A DNA stretch of 64,000 bases from Pseudanabaena galeata CCNP1313 (GCF_029910235.1 NZ_CP112874.1:1612001-1676000); one strand, 5' to 3'. Shown: positions 7,255 to 15,627, counted from the stretch's first letter. Made by a program: numbers and translations. Notes: generated by a model not told the origin, from the letters alone.

Positions 7255-8224
7255 AATCTTTATGCCGTGAAGCCTTGATTTGATCGATAAAAAATTCTTC
7301 GAGTGTTTGGCGGGCTAGCTCGATCGCGATCGCCTTTGCCCCGATACTCGCAATATAAGTCAAAAATTCTGGTAGATCCTTCGCTAATTGACCATGCCAA
7401 GTATCATTCTGGAAGATTAAATGCTCTAACCAAGGTCTCAGCTCTTCCTCAGAACCACCGCGCCCACTGACCTGATAGGACTGCTCTGTACCCAGTAACT
7501 CGTTTAAAGTCCCCATCGCCACTAGTTCGCCTTTATTGAGGATGCCAATGCGATCGCAGATTAACTCCACATCAGACAAAATATGGCTGTTAAAAAATAC
7601 GGTTTTGCCCTGATTTTTGAGCATCAAAATAATTTCACGCACTTGATAGCGACCAACAGGATCAAGCCCAGACATTGGCTCATCGAGAAACACAATTTCG
7701 GGATCATTGATCAGAGCTTGGGCGACCCCAATCCGCTGCACCATACCTTTAGAATATTGGCGCAATTGCTTTTTCCTTGCTACAGACTGCGATAGTCCTA
7801 CCAGATCCAGCAAATCAGCAATACGTTGACGACGTAGAGACGGTGCAACTCCAAATAGGCTACCAATAAAATCAAGAAGTTCCCAGCCTGTCAAATAGTC
7901 GTAATAGTAAGCATTTTCAGGTAAATAGCCGATGGATTGCTTAGCGGCGCGATCACCGAGGGGATACCCTAAAATTTCACCAGTTCCCGATGTGGGCTTG
8001 ACAATACCCAATAAAATCTTTAATAAAGTGGTTTTACCTGCCCCATTAGGACCAAGTACACCAAAGGTTTCGCCTTGACGAATGGTTAATGAAAAATCCT
8101 GTAAAGAACTAATTTTTTGATTTAACCAAAAGCCAGTACGATAAGTTTTGCTCAAGCCGTCCGCGACAATAGCGTTGCTTTGAATAATCTGTTTCTGGGA
8201 TTCATTAGACAATACTTCTACCAT
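7253..8224 (-). CDS. ABC transporter ATP-binding protein (CcmA/NatA type)
   Basis: The protein has 323 residues. Walker A GPNGAGKTT at 58-66, Q-loop region PENAYYYDYLTGWE, signature YSKGM near 157, Walker B IVFLDEP near 179 and the H-loop NSHIL are all intact. The C-terminal 90 residues form the extension common in exporter-type ATPases that pair with ABC-2 membrane proteins. No permease gene is adjacent, so its partner and substrate are unknown. It ends in a palindrome and is preceded, 47 bp upstream of its start, by a half copy of the TAACGTSAGTTCG repeat. Confidence 0.88.
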   Translation of the reverse strand: MVEVLSNESQKQIIQSNAIVADGLSKTYRTGFWLNQKISSLQDFSLTIRQGETFGVLGPNGAGKTTLLKILLGIVKPTSGTGEILGYPLGDRAAKQSIGYLPENAYYYDYLTGWELLDFIGSLFGVAPSLRRQRIADLLDLVGLSQSVARKKQLRQYSKGMVQRIGVAQALINDPEIVFLDEPMSGLDPVGRYQVREIILMLKNQGKTVFFNSHILSDVELICDRIGILNKGELVAMGTLNELLGTEQSYQVSGRGGSEEELRPWLEHLIFQNDTWHGQLAKDLPEFLTYIASIGAKAIAIELARQTLEEFFIDQIKASRHKD

Positions 8225-8270
8225 GGCTACCGATCTAAAGCTGCAAAGTTCATGCTTTAAAACACTATTT

Positions 8271-8283
8271 TAACGTCAGTTCG
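8271..8283. repeat. Solo terminal repeat of element family C
   Basis: TAACGTCAGTTCG is identical to one end of the family C elements at 24246 and 58635, but no hairpins or second end follow. It is probably a deletion remnant. Confidence 0.45.
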
Positions 8284-8352
8284 GGCTAATTTTAAAATGG
8301 GGATAATCTTGATGTTTACGACTTAAATTCAGATTTGTAACCCTAAATGATT

Positions 8353-8463
8353 TACAGCAATTGCCGATTAAATAAACCAAGAAAAACCTTGAAAGCACTG
8401 CTTCGCAAGTATTTCAAGGTTTTTCTTGGTTTGGGTTAAGCGTAAAGCGCCGTAGGATTGCTA
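8353..8463. repeat. Palindromic element family F (copy 1)
   Basis: The ends are TACAGCAATTGCCGATTAAA and GGATTGCTAG. The internal hairpin 8375-8432 has an AACCAAGAAAAACCTTGAAA arm. A second copy, inverted, is at 24364-24468 with the same TACAGCAATT.CCGAT end. Confidence 0.7.
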
Positions 8464-8471
8464 GATAATAC

Positions 8472-8571
8472 CAATTCACGAAAGTATAGCCACGCTTTCG
8501 TGAATTAAAAACCAAACTCAGTAAGGGTTTTCAAAACACAAAATGGCTACGCAATTTTGTGTTTTGGTATA
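8472..8571. repeat. Two-hairpin element family E (copy 1)
   Basis: Hairpin 1 at 8473-8506 (AATTCACGAAAG arm) and hairpin 2 at 8532-8567 (CAAAACACAAAAT arm) are joined by a conserved CAGTAAGGGTTTT spacer. A copy with the same spacer and second hairpin is at 27745-27844; only the arms of hairpin 1 have diverged, with compensating changes. Confidence 0.75.
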
Positions 8572-8601
8572 AGTGGATGGGCTTAGTTTGCTAATTATGC
8601 A

Positions 8602-8694
8602 TATAGCGATCCTAAATGATTTGTAAGATTTAGAGGGTTGTGAGAGTGCGCCCCTTCGGGGCGCACTCTCACAACCCATAGTAGGATTGCTATA
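8602..8694. repeat. TATAGC-ended palindromic element, type B (copy 1)
   Basis: The ends TATAGCGATCCTAAATG and GGATTGCTATA enclose the hairpin 8635-8677 (GGGTTGTGAGAGTGCGCCCC arm, TTCG loop). A second copy is at 24067-24158. Together with families E and F it fills most of the 8225-8806 gap; no gene is seen there. Confidence 0.75.
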
Positions 8695-8806
8695 GATGTT
8701 TAAGCTAAATTTGAGGATAAAGATAAAAATCGTTACCTGACTACTAGAGATGTATTAATCGATAACCTATACAATGTAATGAAACAAGGCTAGATAGCGC
8801 CCCGCT

Positions 8807-9853
8807 ATGAGTAATATTTTTTTGCTGCCACCAAACCTAGACAAGAAGGAGCGTTTTGCTGCTTCTTGGGAATATTTGCTAGAAAATATTCAAGATTTAG
8901 GTCAGGATTTCGTTGACTTTTTAACACAGCGATCGGGCAAGCCAAGTTCAACCTTTGTTAAAGCCGTTAGCCATCCTTCTTTTACGTCAGACATCCAACC
9001 TGACATAGTTTTAGAATGTCAAGATTTTGATATTTTCTGCGATCATCGTTTAGAGAGTGAGTTAAACAAGCTTTCTCTAGAAGCATTATTCGTTTTGGCG
9101 AAATCTCAGACTAAACAGACTTACATAGCAATAATTAGTAATAGTTATTGTCTAATCGAGCCTGAAATTTTAGCCAGTAATTCGGCAAAACAGTATTATC
9201 TCAAGCCCCATGATCAAGTTAATTCATCCATGCCATATTTTTGTTGGCAAGATGTGTATGCTTTGGTAGCTCAGAGGCAAGATCGGCTTGCCCATGAATT
9301 CTCGGAGTATATGCATTTCATGGATATGCAACCTTGGCAGCATAGTCAATGGGGCGAGCTATTTCTAAATCCTGATGTTGCAAAAACATTTAGTCAACAA
9401 TGGGCGCAAACAATCCATTATTTCCAAGATATGAAGATTGAGGCAAAACTGAGTGGGTACAGCGCCTTAGAGGTCACGTATCCTTTACCTTGGTTGCAAT
9501 TGCTATATATCTATGCAGCTCGATCTGTCAGTCATAGCGATCTACAGTCTGTAAGCCCTTATCTTGTAGCAACAATTTGGATTAAGGGGGATGCGAAAAC
9601 TCAGATTCAGGCTTTTCATGGCATCTCCGATCGCTTTACGATACCAGACAATAATCATATTATGGTCGAGATTAGAGCGAGTTTAGCTGATGGTTTATGG
9701 ATGATCAAAACTGGTAGCCGCCCAAAATTGGCTGCAACGTATTACACGTCGATAGATCGTCTTGTTGCATCAGATTCTAAGCAAATGCAGCAAAATCTGT
9801 TGGCTTTTACTAAGGCGGTATTTACCCATGCTCAAAGCATAGAAGGCCTTTAG
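8807..9853 (+). CDS. Hypothetical 348-aa protein, PD-(D/E)XK-nuclease-like core with altered residues
   Basis: The protein has 348 residues, no signal and no transmembrane segment. Residues about 65-95 read QPDIVLECQDFDIFCDHRLE. In PD-(D/E)XK nuclease-like families the equivalent is 'PDxVL...xxCEHKLD', so the PD motif is present but the E-x-K position reads D-H-R. The rest (WQDVYALVAQRQ; an alpha/beta region about 235-310) fits the PD-(D/E)XK family that precedes unknown C-terminal domains, but I cannot name it. A catalytic role is doubtful. It is a single gene, with its 3' end inside a hairpin. Confidence 0.7.
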   Translation: MSNIFLLPPNLDKKERFAASWEYLLENIQDLGQDFVDFLTQRSGKPSSTFVKAVSHPSFTSDIQPDIVLECQDFDIFCDHRLESELNKLSLEALFVLAKSQTKQTYIAIISNSYCLIEPEILASNSAKQYYLKPHDQVNSSMPYFCWQDVYALVAQRQDRLAHEFSEYMHFMDMQPWQHSQWGELFLNPDVAKTFSQQWAQTIHYFQDMKIEAKLSGYSALEVTYPLPWLQLLYIYAARSVSHSDLQSVSPYLVATIWIKGDAKTQIQAFHGISDRFTIPDNNHIMVEIRASLADGLWMIKTGSRPKLAATYYTSIDRLVASDSKQMQQNLLAFTKAVFTHAQSIEGL

Positions 9854-9870
9854 ATTTCTATGCTTTGAGC
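9830..9870 (+). terminator. Hairpin over the stop codon of the 348-aa gene
   Basis: The arms GCTCAAAGCATAGAA and TTCTATGCTTTGAGC flank AGGCCTTTAG, so the last codons and the TAG lie in the hairpin. No poly-T follows, so termination is only inferred. Confidence 0.5.
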
Positions 9871-9879
9871 AAATAAGCG

Positions 9880-9960
9880 ATGGTTAGCGCCTGCGGCGCT
9901 AACCATTACACAAAAGATAAGTGGCGGCGCTTTGCGCCGCCACTTATCTTTTGTGTAATG
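9880..9960. repeat. Nested palindromes between convergent genes
   Basis: Two overlapping hairpins: 9880-9906 (ATGGTTAGCGCC arm) and 9904-9960 (CATTACACAAAAGATAAG arm with GGCGGCGC core). They share CAT/ATG bases, so they are mutually exclusive foldings of one element. It lies between the ends of convergent genes and could terminate both. Confidence 0.6.
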
Positions 9961-9962
9961 GT

Positions 9963-10859
9963 TTATTTGGAGCCTTGGGTGACTTCTACGTAGATATTTT
10001 CAAGGCGGACGGGTTGACGCATAATTGAGTCAATTGTGATGCCTTCAAAACATTCCAAAATTTCTTTTAGTTCCATGACCTTAGGTAGCCAAAACGCTAA
10101 ATCTCGACCATAGTAGCGATAGGCAAAACCCAACTCGATCGCCCTAGCGATCGCCAAATCTTCAGTAGGTGTACAAATGATCGCAATTTCCTTAGCTGGG
10201 ACATGTTGACGCAGTTCTTCGAGACTCCCTTCCGCCAGCAAACTTCCTTGTTTGATAATGCCAATTCGCTGACAAAGGCGTTCGGCTTCGTCGAGCATAT
10301 GGGTAGTCAATAAAATGGCAGTATCTTGACTTTTAAGTTTGCGAATCAATTCCCAAACTTCATAACGAGCTTCAATATCTAGTCCTGTGGTCGGCTCATC
10401 AAGTACCACTAATTGCGGCTGATGCACAAGGGCGATCGCCATGCTCAGACGGCGCTGCATTCCGCCACTAAGAGTGTCAGCAATACTTTTAGCGCGATCG
10501 CCTAGTCCCACTAGTTCTAAGCAGTACTGAGCTTGCTTGCGACAAGCTTCATTGCTCAGTCCATAAAGCTGCCCAAAAAAACGCAAATTTTCTTCGCAGG
10601 TTAAGCTCTTATAAAAAATATTTTCTTGAGGAGCCACGCCAATCAGCGATCGCGTTGCACCTGATGCATGTAGACCATTCATTGTGACAAGTCCAAAATC
10701 AGCTTGAATCAAACCACATAAAATACTAATCGTAGTGGTTTTACCAGCACCATTTGGACCTAGTAAACCATAGACTTCGCCTGCTTGAATAGCAAAACTT
10801 AAGTCCTGTAAAACTTGCTTCTTCCCATAAGATTTACAGATTTTGCGAACTTCTAGCAC
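9963..10859 (-). CDS. ABC transporter ATP-binding protein (DrrA/NodI type)
   Basis: The protein has 298 residues. Walker A GPNGAGKTT at 34-42, PQENIFYKSLTCEENL after the Q-loop, LSGGMQRRLSMAIAL signature, Walker B LVVLDEPTTGLD and the THMLDEAERL H-loop are complete. The architecture matches drug or polysaccharide exporter ATPases that act with ABC-2 permeases. As with the gene at 7253-8224, no permease is adjacent. The two are only about 30% alike by eye and belong to different subgroups, so they are not a recent duplication. Confidence 0.88.
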   Translation of the reverse strand: MLEVRKICKSYGKKQVLQDLSFAIQAGEVYGLLGPNGAGKTTTISILCGLIQADFGLVTMNGLHASGATRSLIGVAPQENIFYKSLTCEENLRFFGQLYGLSNEACRKQAQYCLELVGLGDRAKSIADTLSGGMQRRLSMAIALVHQPQLVVLDEPTTGLDIEARYEVWELIRKLKSQDTAILLTTHMLDEAERLCQRIGIIKQGSLLAEGSLEELRQHVPAKEIAIICTPTEDLAIARAIELGFAYRYYGRDLAFWLPKVMELKEILECFEGITIDSIMRQPVRLENIYVEVTQGSK

Positions 10860-10892
10860 AGAATATCTATCTCTTTAAAGTAATGCTTAAAG

Positions 10893-10976
10893 TATAGCAA
10901 TGTAAATTTTGCTTAAGACATAAAATCTCAAAGAGTAATGGTGGCACTTTGCGCCGCCATTACTCTTTTGATTTTA
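10893..10976. repeat. Truncated type A1 palindromic element
   Basis: It starts TATAGCAATGTAAATTTTGC, like copy 1 at 6957, and continues into a hairpin 10922-10975, but the distal TATAGC end is missing. The last bases of the hairpin form the TAA stop of the NACHT gene. Confidence 0.65.
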
Positions 10977-13385
10977 GTACTGCAATATGCTGTACTCGCC
11001 CTGAGGAAGTAGCAATGTGGACTCTATTTGACTCTTAACTAGGGGGCTGACATATTCAGCATTATTCAAGCATTCGATCAAAAGCTTATTGGCATCATGG
11101 TATGTCCGCAATACTTTGAGTTGATTGTCGCTGAACTGCCACTCTTGCGAACTTTTACGGTGCTGAACAATCAAGTTACGTAATTTTTTAGACCAATCTA
11201 GCCCCTTAGACTGCCACCACTTGGCAAAAGCTTCTCGATTTTTAGAAGGATCGGGAAACTTCTGACGCAAAAACTGCAATCCTCTTTGTAGATCTGGCTC
11301 AAGTATGCAAGCCAACTCTAAAACAGGATGGTTAGCAAAATATAAAGCCAAGTCTAAATTGAGTGCCAAATTAATTGTGTAATCGATATCCACCTCTGTT
11401 TCCATTGTGTTATCGTTGCCTAAAGCCTTGCTGCGAGCGCGTTCTAAGGATCGAGAATGAGCAATATCTAAGGCGCGGGCGCGATCTAGCGATCGCGTAT
11501 TTTCTAAATCAATATCTAAATATAAAGCCCGAATCGTCACGGCTTTGTAAGGGGTTTGGATCTGAATTGACTGTTGGTTAACCCATGTCAAGAATGACTG
11601 CAATTGCGGATCTTGGCTCACCAAGTCATCAATTTTGCGTTTCATCATCTTCAACATGCGATCAGCTTGCTGGGAAATACTAACGGTCATTACGATTACA
11701 CCATGCCAACGCTTGAGATATATACGTTCGAGCAGATATTTTTGAGCATCACTTGGCGTACTATTGGCTATACGATAGGCGGCAAGATAATCATGTAACG
11801 TGGTATGAGCAAGTGAGTAAATTCCTTTGGCACATTCAACAAATATGCTATGTTGCCACTTGAAAAGCTGAAAAACCTGATCGTAATTAATCGCTAACTT
11901 GGATAAGTTGTGACTAGCTGCAATACAGTCCTGAAAGTCTTCCTCAAGTTGGTTGTTTTGCCATACATAACCGTGGCGATCAAGCGACACGATCGCCACA
12001 TAGGAAAGTAGGTCTAGTTTTTGAGAAGTTGATAATACTTGATTGGGGTAACTAGTCAAGCACTTAGTCTGCTCCCATTTGGTTAATAGTAAATTTAGGG
12101 TTTCTTGATAAAAGTTAGGTTTAAGATACTCATAATTACTAAAGACAGAACAAAGATGAGTTAGTAATAGAGGATTACTGGCTATTTCCGCTAAAGGTTG
12201 ATTTGTGGAAAGCAATTGTTGGAACTTTTCATTTTTCTTCGGCTTGTCAGAGCAAGTAGTTTGAAACCATTTACTGGCAAATGTGGTAATTTGTGATTCT
12301 TCAAAAGGTGCTATTCCCACTGTCGAAAATGACTCTAGGATATGACTATAAATTGGATTGCGCGTGGCAACTACTAGGCGATTCTTGGGATAGCGATCGC
12401 TAAATCTCAAGATTTTTCGAGCAATTTCTGCTCGATGCGTCTCTGGTAGGTCATCTAACTCATCACAAAGCAGTAAAAAACGCCCTTGATTTACTAATCG
12501 ATCTAAAACTTGGTGATCTAAAAATTCATCGGACAATCCATAGTTAATCAATTGTTGCTTTAACCATAGAAGTGGATCGCCAAGATCTTGCAGTGAAACA
12601 AGCGATCGCAGGGGCAGAAATAGCGGTACATATCTAGGTAAGACATTACCTGTGATACAAGCCATTGCCCAATATTTTAGTAATGTCGTTTTCCCTGAGC
12701 CTAAACCACCAACCAACAAGATTAGTTTAGATTCTTCTAGAGCCTGATTTGATGGAATTGTGGGTGGACAAAGTTTATTTAAATAAAAGCGATCATATTG
12801 TTCAGGAGATACATTAGCAAAAGCTTCATTAAGATCAAGCTGCTGACTACTTGGCAAGGTAGTAAAAACATTAATCTCTGTATATAAATTATGCAAACAA
12901 ATTGGAGTATTAATATCAATAATCCTGAAGCGATCGCATTGGCGAATCAAAGCAGAAGAAATATTTTTGCGAATTGACTGAAATGATTTATCTACCCCAG
13001 CTTCTGCAAGTAGAGAGGAACTATCACCTGTATTTTGAGAGATTTTATCTACACTTATATTGTTGTTTGAGTTTGTAGCTGATATAGCATTATCAACTAA
13101 ATTACTATTAGTAGATACATTTGTACTAGAGTTTGAAATGTGTGAATCATCTTGATTTTCTATCGATAAATCCTGAACGGAGTTTATAGAAATATTTAGC
13201 TTTTCACAAACTAAATCATAGGTGTTGCGATCAACTATTTCTCCATTTAAGAAATTCTCGACTAGTTGCACTGCCAAACTAAGCTCACTGGCTAACTGTA
13301 AAGGCGTATATCCTCTAAGGGTGAGTTCATCTTGTGCTTTGCTAAGGATATCTGAAGATGCTCTTAGCATTAAGGCTACAACCAT
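10974..13385 (-). CDS. NACHT-domain STAND NTPase with N-terminal HTH-like segment
   Basis: The protein has 803 residues. Residues about 25-70 resemble a helix-turn-helix/XRE-like segment (TPLQLASELSLAVQLVENFL). A low-complexity Ser/Asn-rich linker covers 75-125. The NACHT NTPase has Walker A GGLGSGKTT at 226-234 and an extended Walker B LLLCDELDDL at 304-313, followed by the winged-helix region (ASNPLLLTHLC). About 620-660 there is a repetitive Arg/Ala-Leu-Asp stretch, and a C-terminal all-helical part includes FAKWWQSKGLDW, as in cyanobacterial NACHT C-terminal helical domains. Bacterial NACHT proteins are commonly anti-phage sensors or signalling NTPases; no separate effector gene is adjacent. 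The stop codon lies in a truncated palindromic element. Confidence 0.85.
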   Translation of the reverse strand: MVVALMLRASSDILSKAQDELTLRGYTPLQLASELSLAVQLVENFLNGEIVDRNTYDLVCEKLNISINSVQDLSIENQDDSHISNSSTNVSTNSNLVDNAISATNSNNNISVDKISQNTGDSSSLLAEAGVDKSFQSIRKNISSALIRQCDRFRIIDINTPICLHNLYTEINVFTTLPSSQQLDLNEAFANVSPEQYDRFYLNKLCPPTIPSNQALEESKLILLVGGLGSGKTTLLKYWAMACITGNVLPRYVPLFLPLRSLVSLQDLGDPLLWLKQQLINYGLSDEFLDHQVLDRLVNQGRFLLLCDELDDLPETHRAEIARKILRFSDRYPKNRLVVATRNPIYSHILESFSTVGIAPFEESQITTFASKWFQTTCSDKPKKNEKFQQLLSTNQPLAEIASNPLLLTHLCSVFSNYEYLKPNFYQETLNLLLTKWEQTKCLTSYPNQVLSTSQKLDLLSYVAIVSLDRHGYVWQNNQLEEDFQDCIAASHNLSKLAINYDQVFQLFKWQHSIFVECAKGIYSLAHTTLHDYLAAYRIANSTPSDAQKYLLERIYLKRWHGVIVMTVSISQQADRMLKMMKRKIDDLVSQDPQLQSFLTWVNQQSIQIQTPYKAVTIRALYLDIDLENTRSLDRARALDIAHSRSLERARSKALGNDNTMETEVDIDYTINLALNLDLALYFANHPVLELACILEPDLQRGLQFLRQKFPDPSKNREAFAKWWQSKGLDWSKKLRNLIVQHRKSSQEWQFSDNQLKVLRTYHDANKLLIECLNNAEYVSPLVKSQIESTLLLPQGEYSILQY

Positions 13386-13510
13386 ATTTTTTTATCCCTA
13401 TTTTGCCAATTTTATCAAAAACTTGCTTTAATCAATTCTATTAGCTGTGGGTACTTTGCAACCGCAGTTTCATTACTAAACTATTATCTAATTACGAGAA
13501 GTCTAACCCT

Positions 13511-14215
13511 GTGAGTTTGTTAACATTAGCGATTGATGTAGGTGGAAGTAGTATCAAAGCGATCATCTTGCAAGATGATCGTACTCCAATATCAAAGCGA
13601 TCGCTTATTTATACTCCACATCCTGCTACTCCTGATATCATCGTGGCGACCTTAATCGACTTAATTGCTGAGCAGGGGAAATATGATCGTATTTCCATTG
13701 GATTTCCTAGCGTTGTCGAACATGGGGTAACAAGGGGCGCAATTAATTTACATCCTGACTGGGATGGATTCCCTTTGGAGGAAGTACTCCGATGTCAATT
13801 GGGTAAACCGATCAGAATCGCTAATGATGCTGATGTACAGGGATGTGGGGCAATCACAGGTAAAGGTGTAGAATTAGTAATTACTCTAGGTACTGGATTT
13901 GGATCATCACTATTTCTCAATGGTAAGCTATTGCCAAATCTAGAACTAGGGCAACATATTTTTGTTGGTCGTGAAACCTATGAAGATCTTTTAGGACAAG
14001 CGGCTCTGGAGAAAATTGGTGTGGATTTGTGGAATATCAGATTGCTAGAGGTGATCGCTTCCCTTTATAAGTTATTTAACTATGACCAGCTTTATATTGG
14101 CGGCGGCAATGCTCGCTTAGTTACTTTACAATTCCCCCCAAATTTGTCGGACAAAGTAGCGATCGTGTCTAATGATTTGGGATTGATTGGTGGGCTTGCT
14201 TTGTGGCAATCCTAG
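13511..14215 (+). CDS. ROK-family sugar kinase, polyphosphate-glucokinase type
   Basis: GTG start, 234 residues, the usual size for the small PPGK-like ROK proteins. The phosphate-binding DVGGSSIKA is at about 9-17, the catalytic-region motif NDADVQG near 104, then TLGTGFGSS and YIGGGNA. It should phosphorylate glucose or a related hexose, with polyphosphate or ATP as donor; the sequence does not decide which. It is a single gene; the upstream NACHT gene is divergent, with 125 bp between the starts. Confidence 0.85.
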   Translation: MSLLTLAIDVGGSSIKAIILQDDRTPISKRSLIYTPHPATPDIIVATLIDLIAEQGKYDRISIGFPSVVEHGVTRGAINLHPDWDGFPLEEVLRCQLGKPIRIANDADVQGCGAITGKGVELVITLGTGFGSSLFLNGKLLPNLELGQHIFVGRETYEDLLGQAALEKIGVDLWNIRLLEVIASLYKLFNYDQLYIGGGNARLVTLQFPPNLSDKVAIVSNDLGLIGGLALWQS

Positions 14216-14247
14216 CATCTCAGGAAATTTGTCGTGCAATAAGCCTC

Positions 14248-14366
14248 TATAGCAATGTAAGTTCGACGAAAGCAGAAAATGGTAAGAATCGCATAGCGAT
14301 TCTTACCATTTTCTGCCATTTGCGGCGTGCGAAGCACGCCGCAAATGGCTATATCGAACTCACGTT
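14248..14366. repeat. Two-hairpin element family C (copy 1)
   Basis: Hairpin 1 at 14274-14313 (AATGGTAAGAATCGC arm) and hairpin 2 at 14315-14349 (GCCATTTGCGGCGTGC arm, GAA loop). The right end is CGAACTCACGTTA. The left end carries TATAGCAATGTAAGTTCG, a hybrid of the A1 and C ends. Its right end encodes the stop codon of the lipid-kinase gene. Confidence 0.8.
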
Positions 14367-15358
14367 AGATTACTATGTGGATTGTCTTTAAGCGTAACCG
14401 TTAGATTTGGCAAACCTTCAAGTTTCTCCTCAAGCTGTTTTGGTTCAGTCTGAGGTACGAATATTACTAGTCCATCGGGAATACATTTTATTTCTATTGG
14501 AGTATGACCAATAATTTCTCCATCCAAAACTACACGTTGGGGAGGATTCGTTTTGATTTTAAAACTCTTGGCTCGCAGGTAGCCGATATCAGGATGATTA
14601 ACCGCTTCACCACTCAAAGCCGAAGTTAGTAACTCAAAGGAAGCAGCGATCGCCGTAGTTTTAGATTGGGTGGCGACAATCGTCAAATCTAAAAGTCCAT
14701 CATCAAAAATTACCCCAGCAACCCCCTGAGCCAAAATCGATGTAGGTGGAGCCGCATTGGCGATCGTCAAAGCGGCGGCGGTAACTGTAATTATTTTATC
14801 TTCGGTTTCGATTTCTGCATCAAACTGTTGCATCTTACCCAACTGCTCAATTCCAGCCGCGACATAAGCTAATACTCCTAACCAATTTTTAGCTTCTCGA
14901 CCTGCATGTTTTACGGTTTCTGCTTCAAATCCAATACCTGCTAGTAGCAGCATCGGCAAACCATTACAGATTGCGGCATCAACGATGCGCGTATGTCCAG
15001 CCAAAATGCTTTCACAAGCAGGGGCGATCGCAGTTGGTAGTCCTAATGCATTTGCAAAACCATTGGCTGTTCCTCGCGAGATAATCCCCAAGGGAATATT
15101 TTTACCAATTAAGGCCTCGGCTACGGCGGAGAGAGTGCCATCACCGCCTGATGCAATCAGAGCAGTCGCTCCAAGTCCTACAGCTTTTTTTGCTAGTGTC
15201 GCGGCACTGATATCAGGGGTAGTCATCTGCACATCTAAGGCGATCGCAGGTTCGAGAATTGACTTAATTAAGGCTAAGTCTTGTTCAGGATCGCCTTGAC
15301 CAGAGACAGGATTAAAAATCAAACACATAGATTCTGGCTTCATTTTCATCAACCTCAT
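14360..15358 (-). CDS. Diacylglycerol/lipid kinase family protein (YegS/DagK-like)
   Basis: The protein has up to 332 residues; M6 (ATG nine bases after a GAGG) is an equally good start. The nucleotide motif SGGDGTLSAVAE has GGDGT at 71-75, followed by PLGIISRGTANGFANALG. The C-terminal beta domain carries AGIGFEAE and DGEIIGHTP. The family phosphorylates diacylglycerol, sphingoid bases or related lipids at the membrane. The reading frame runs into a family C repeat and its TGA stop is taken from the repeat end (CTAACGTGA), so the last residues (after about KEDN-like LKDNPHSNLT) are repeat-derived. Confidence 0.85.
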   Translation of the reverse strand: MRLMKMKPESMCLIFNPVSGQGDPEQDLALIKSILEPAIALDVQMTTPDISAATLAKKAVGLGATALIASGGDGTLSAVAEALIGKNIPLGIISRGTANGFANALGLPTAIAPACESILAGHTRIVDAAICNGLPMLLLAGIGFEAETVKHAGREAKNWLGVLAYVAAGIEQLGKMQQFDAEIETEDKIITVTAAALTIANAAPPTSILAQGVAGVIFDDGLLDLTIVATQSKTTAIAASFELLTSALSGEAVNHPDIGYLRAKSFKIKTNPPQRVVLDGEIIGHTPIEIKCIPDGLVIFVPQTEPKQLEEKLEGLPNLTVTLKDNPHSNLT

Positions 15359-15377
15359 TGATCAACCTAAAATCCCA

Positions 15378-15500
15378 GTAATTCTCATTATAAAAATCGA
15401 TTTTTTGAAAGTCCGCCGTTGGCGGACTTTCAAAAAATCGATTTTAGTGTTTCCAGCGCCAAAGGCGCTGGAAACACTAAAATCGATTTCATAAATCCTA
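15378..15500. repeat. Two-hairpin element family D (copy 1)
   Basis: The ends AATTCTCATTATAAAAATC and GATTTCATAA enclose hairpin 1 (15393-15444, AAAATCGATTTTTTGAAAG arm) and hairpin 2 (15445-15479, AGTGTTTCCAGCGCC arm). Other copies are at 26622-26760, 31791-31908 and, degenerate, 16586-16695. Confidence 0.75.
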
Positions 15501-15578
15501 AGCGATCGCTAGCATTTCACATCAAGAGATACAATCGTTTAGATAGTAGATAAGTAAATGGGCACAATAATTACAAAT

Positions 15579-15627
15579 CCAAACCAGTAAGGTTGCATCC
15601 TTGTGGGGTGCTACCTTGCTGGTTTGG
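15579..15627 (+). promoter_or_regulatory. Hairpin in the 5' region of folD
   Basis: CCAAACCAGTAAGGTTGCA pairs imperfectly with TGCTACCTTGCTGGTTTGG across a short G-rich loop. It lies 57 bp before the folD start and resembles none of the repeat families here. It could be an attenuator or the end of an upstream transcript; function unknown. Confidence 0.35.

Noticed and set aside
6957-8694. Clustered palindromes as a CRISPR array
   Set aside because: Units differ in sequence, spacing is irregular, there are no uniform spacers and no cas genes in the window.
14203-14391. 62-codon plus-strand frame through a family C repeat
   Set aside because: Made from the repeat; the equivalent frame is seen in other copies (for example opposite 58414-58638), so it reflects the element rather than a gene.
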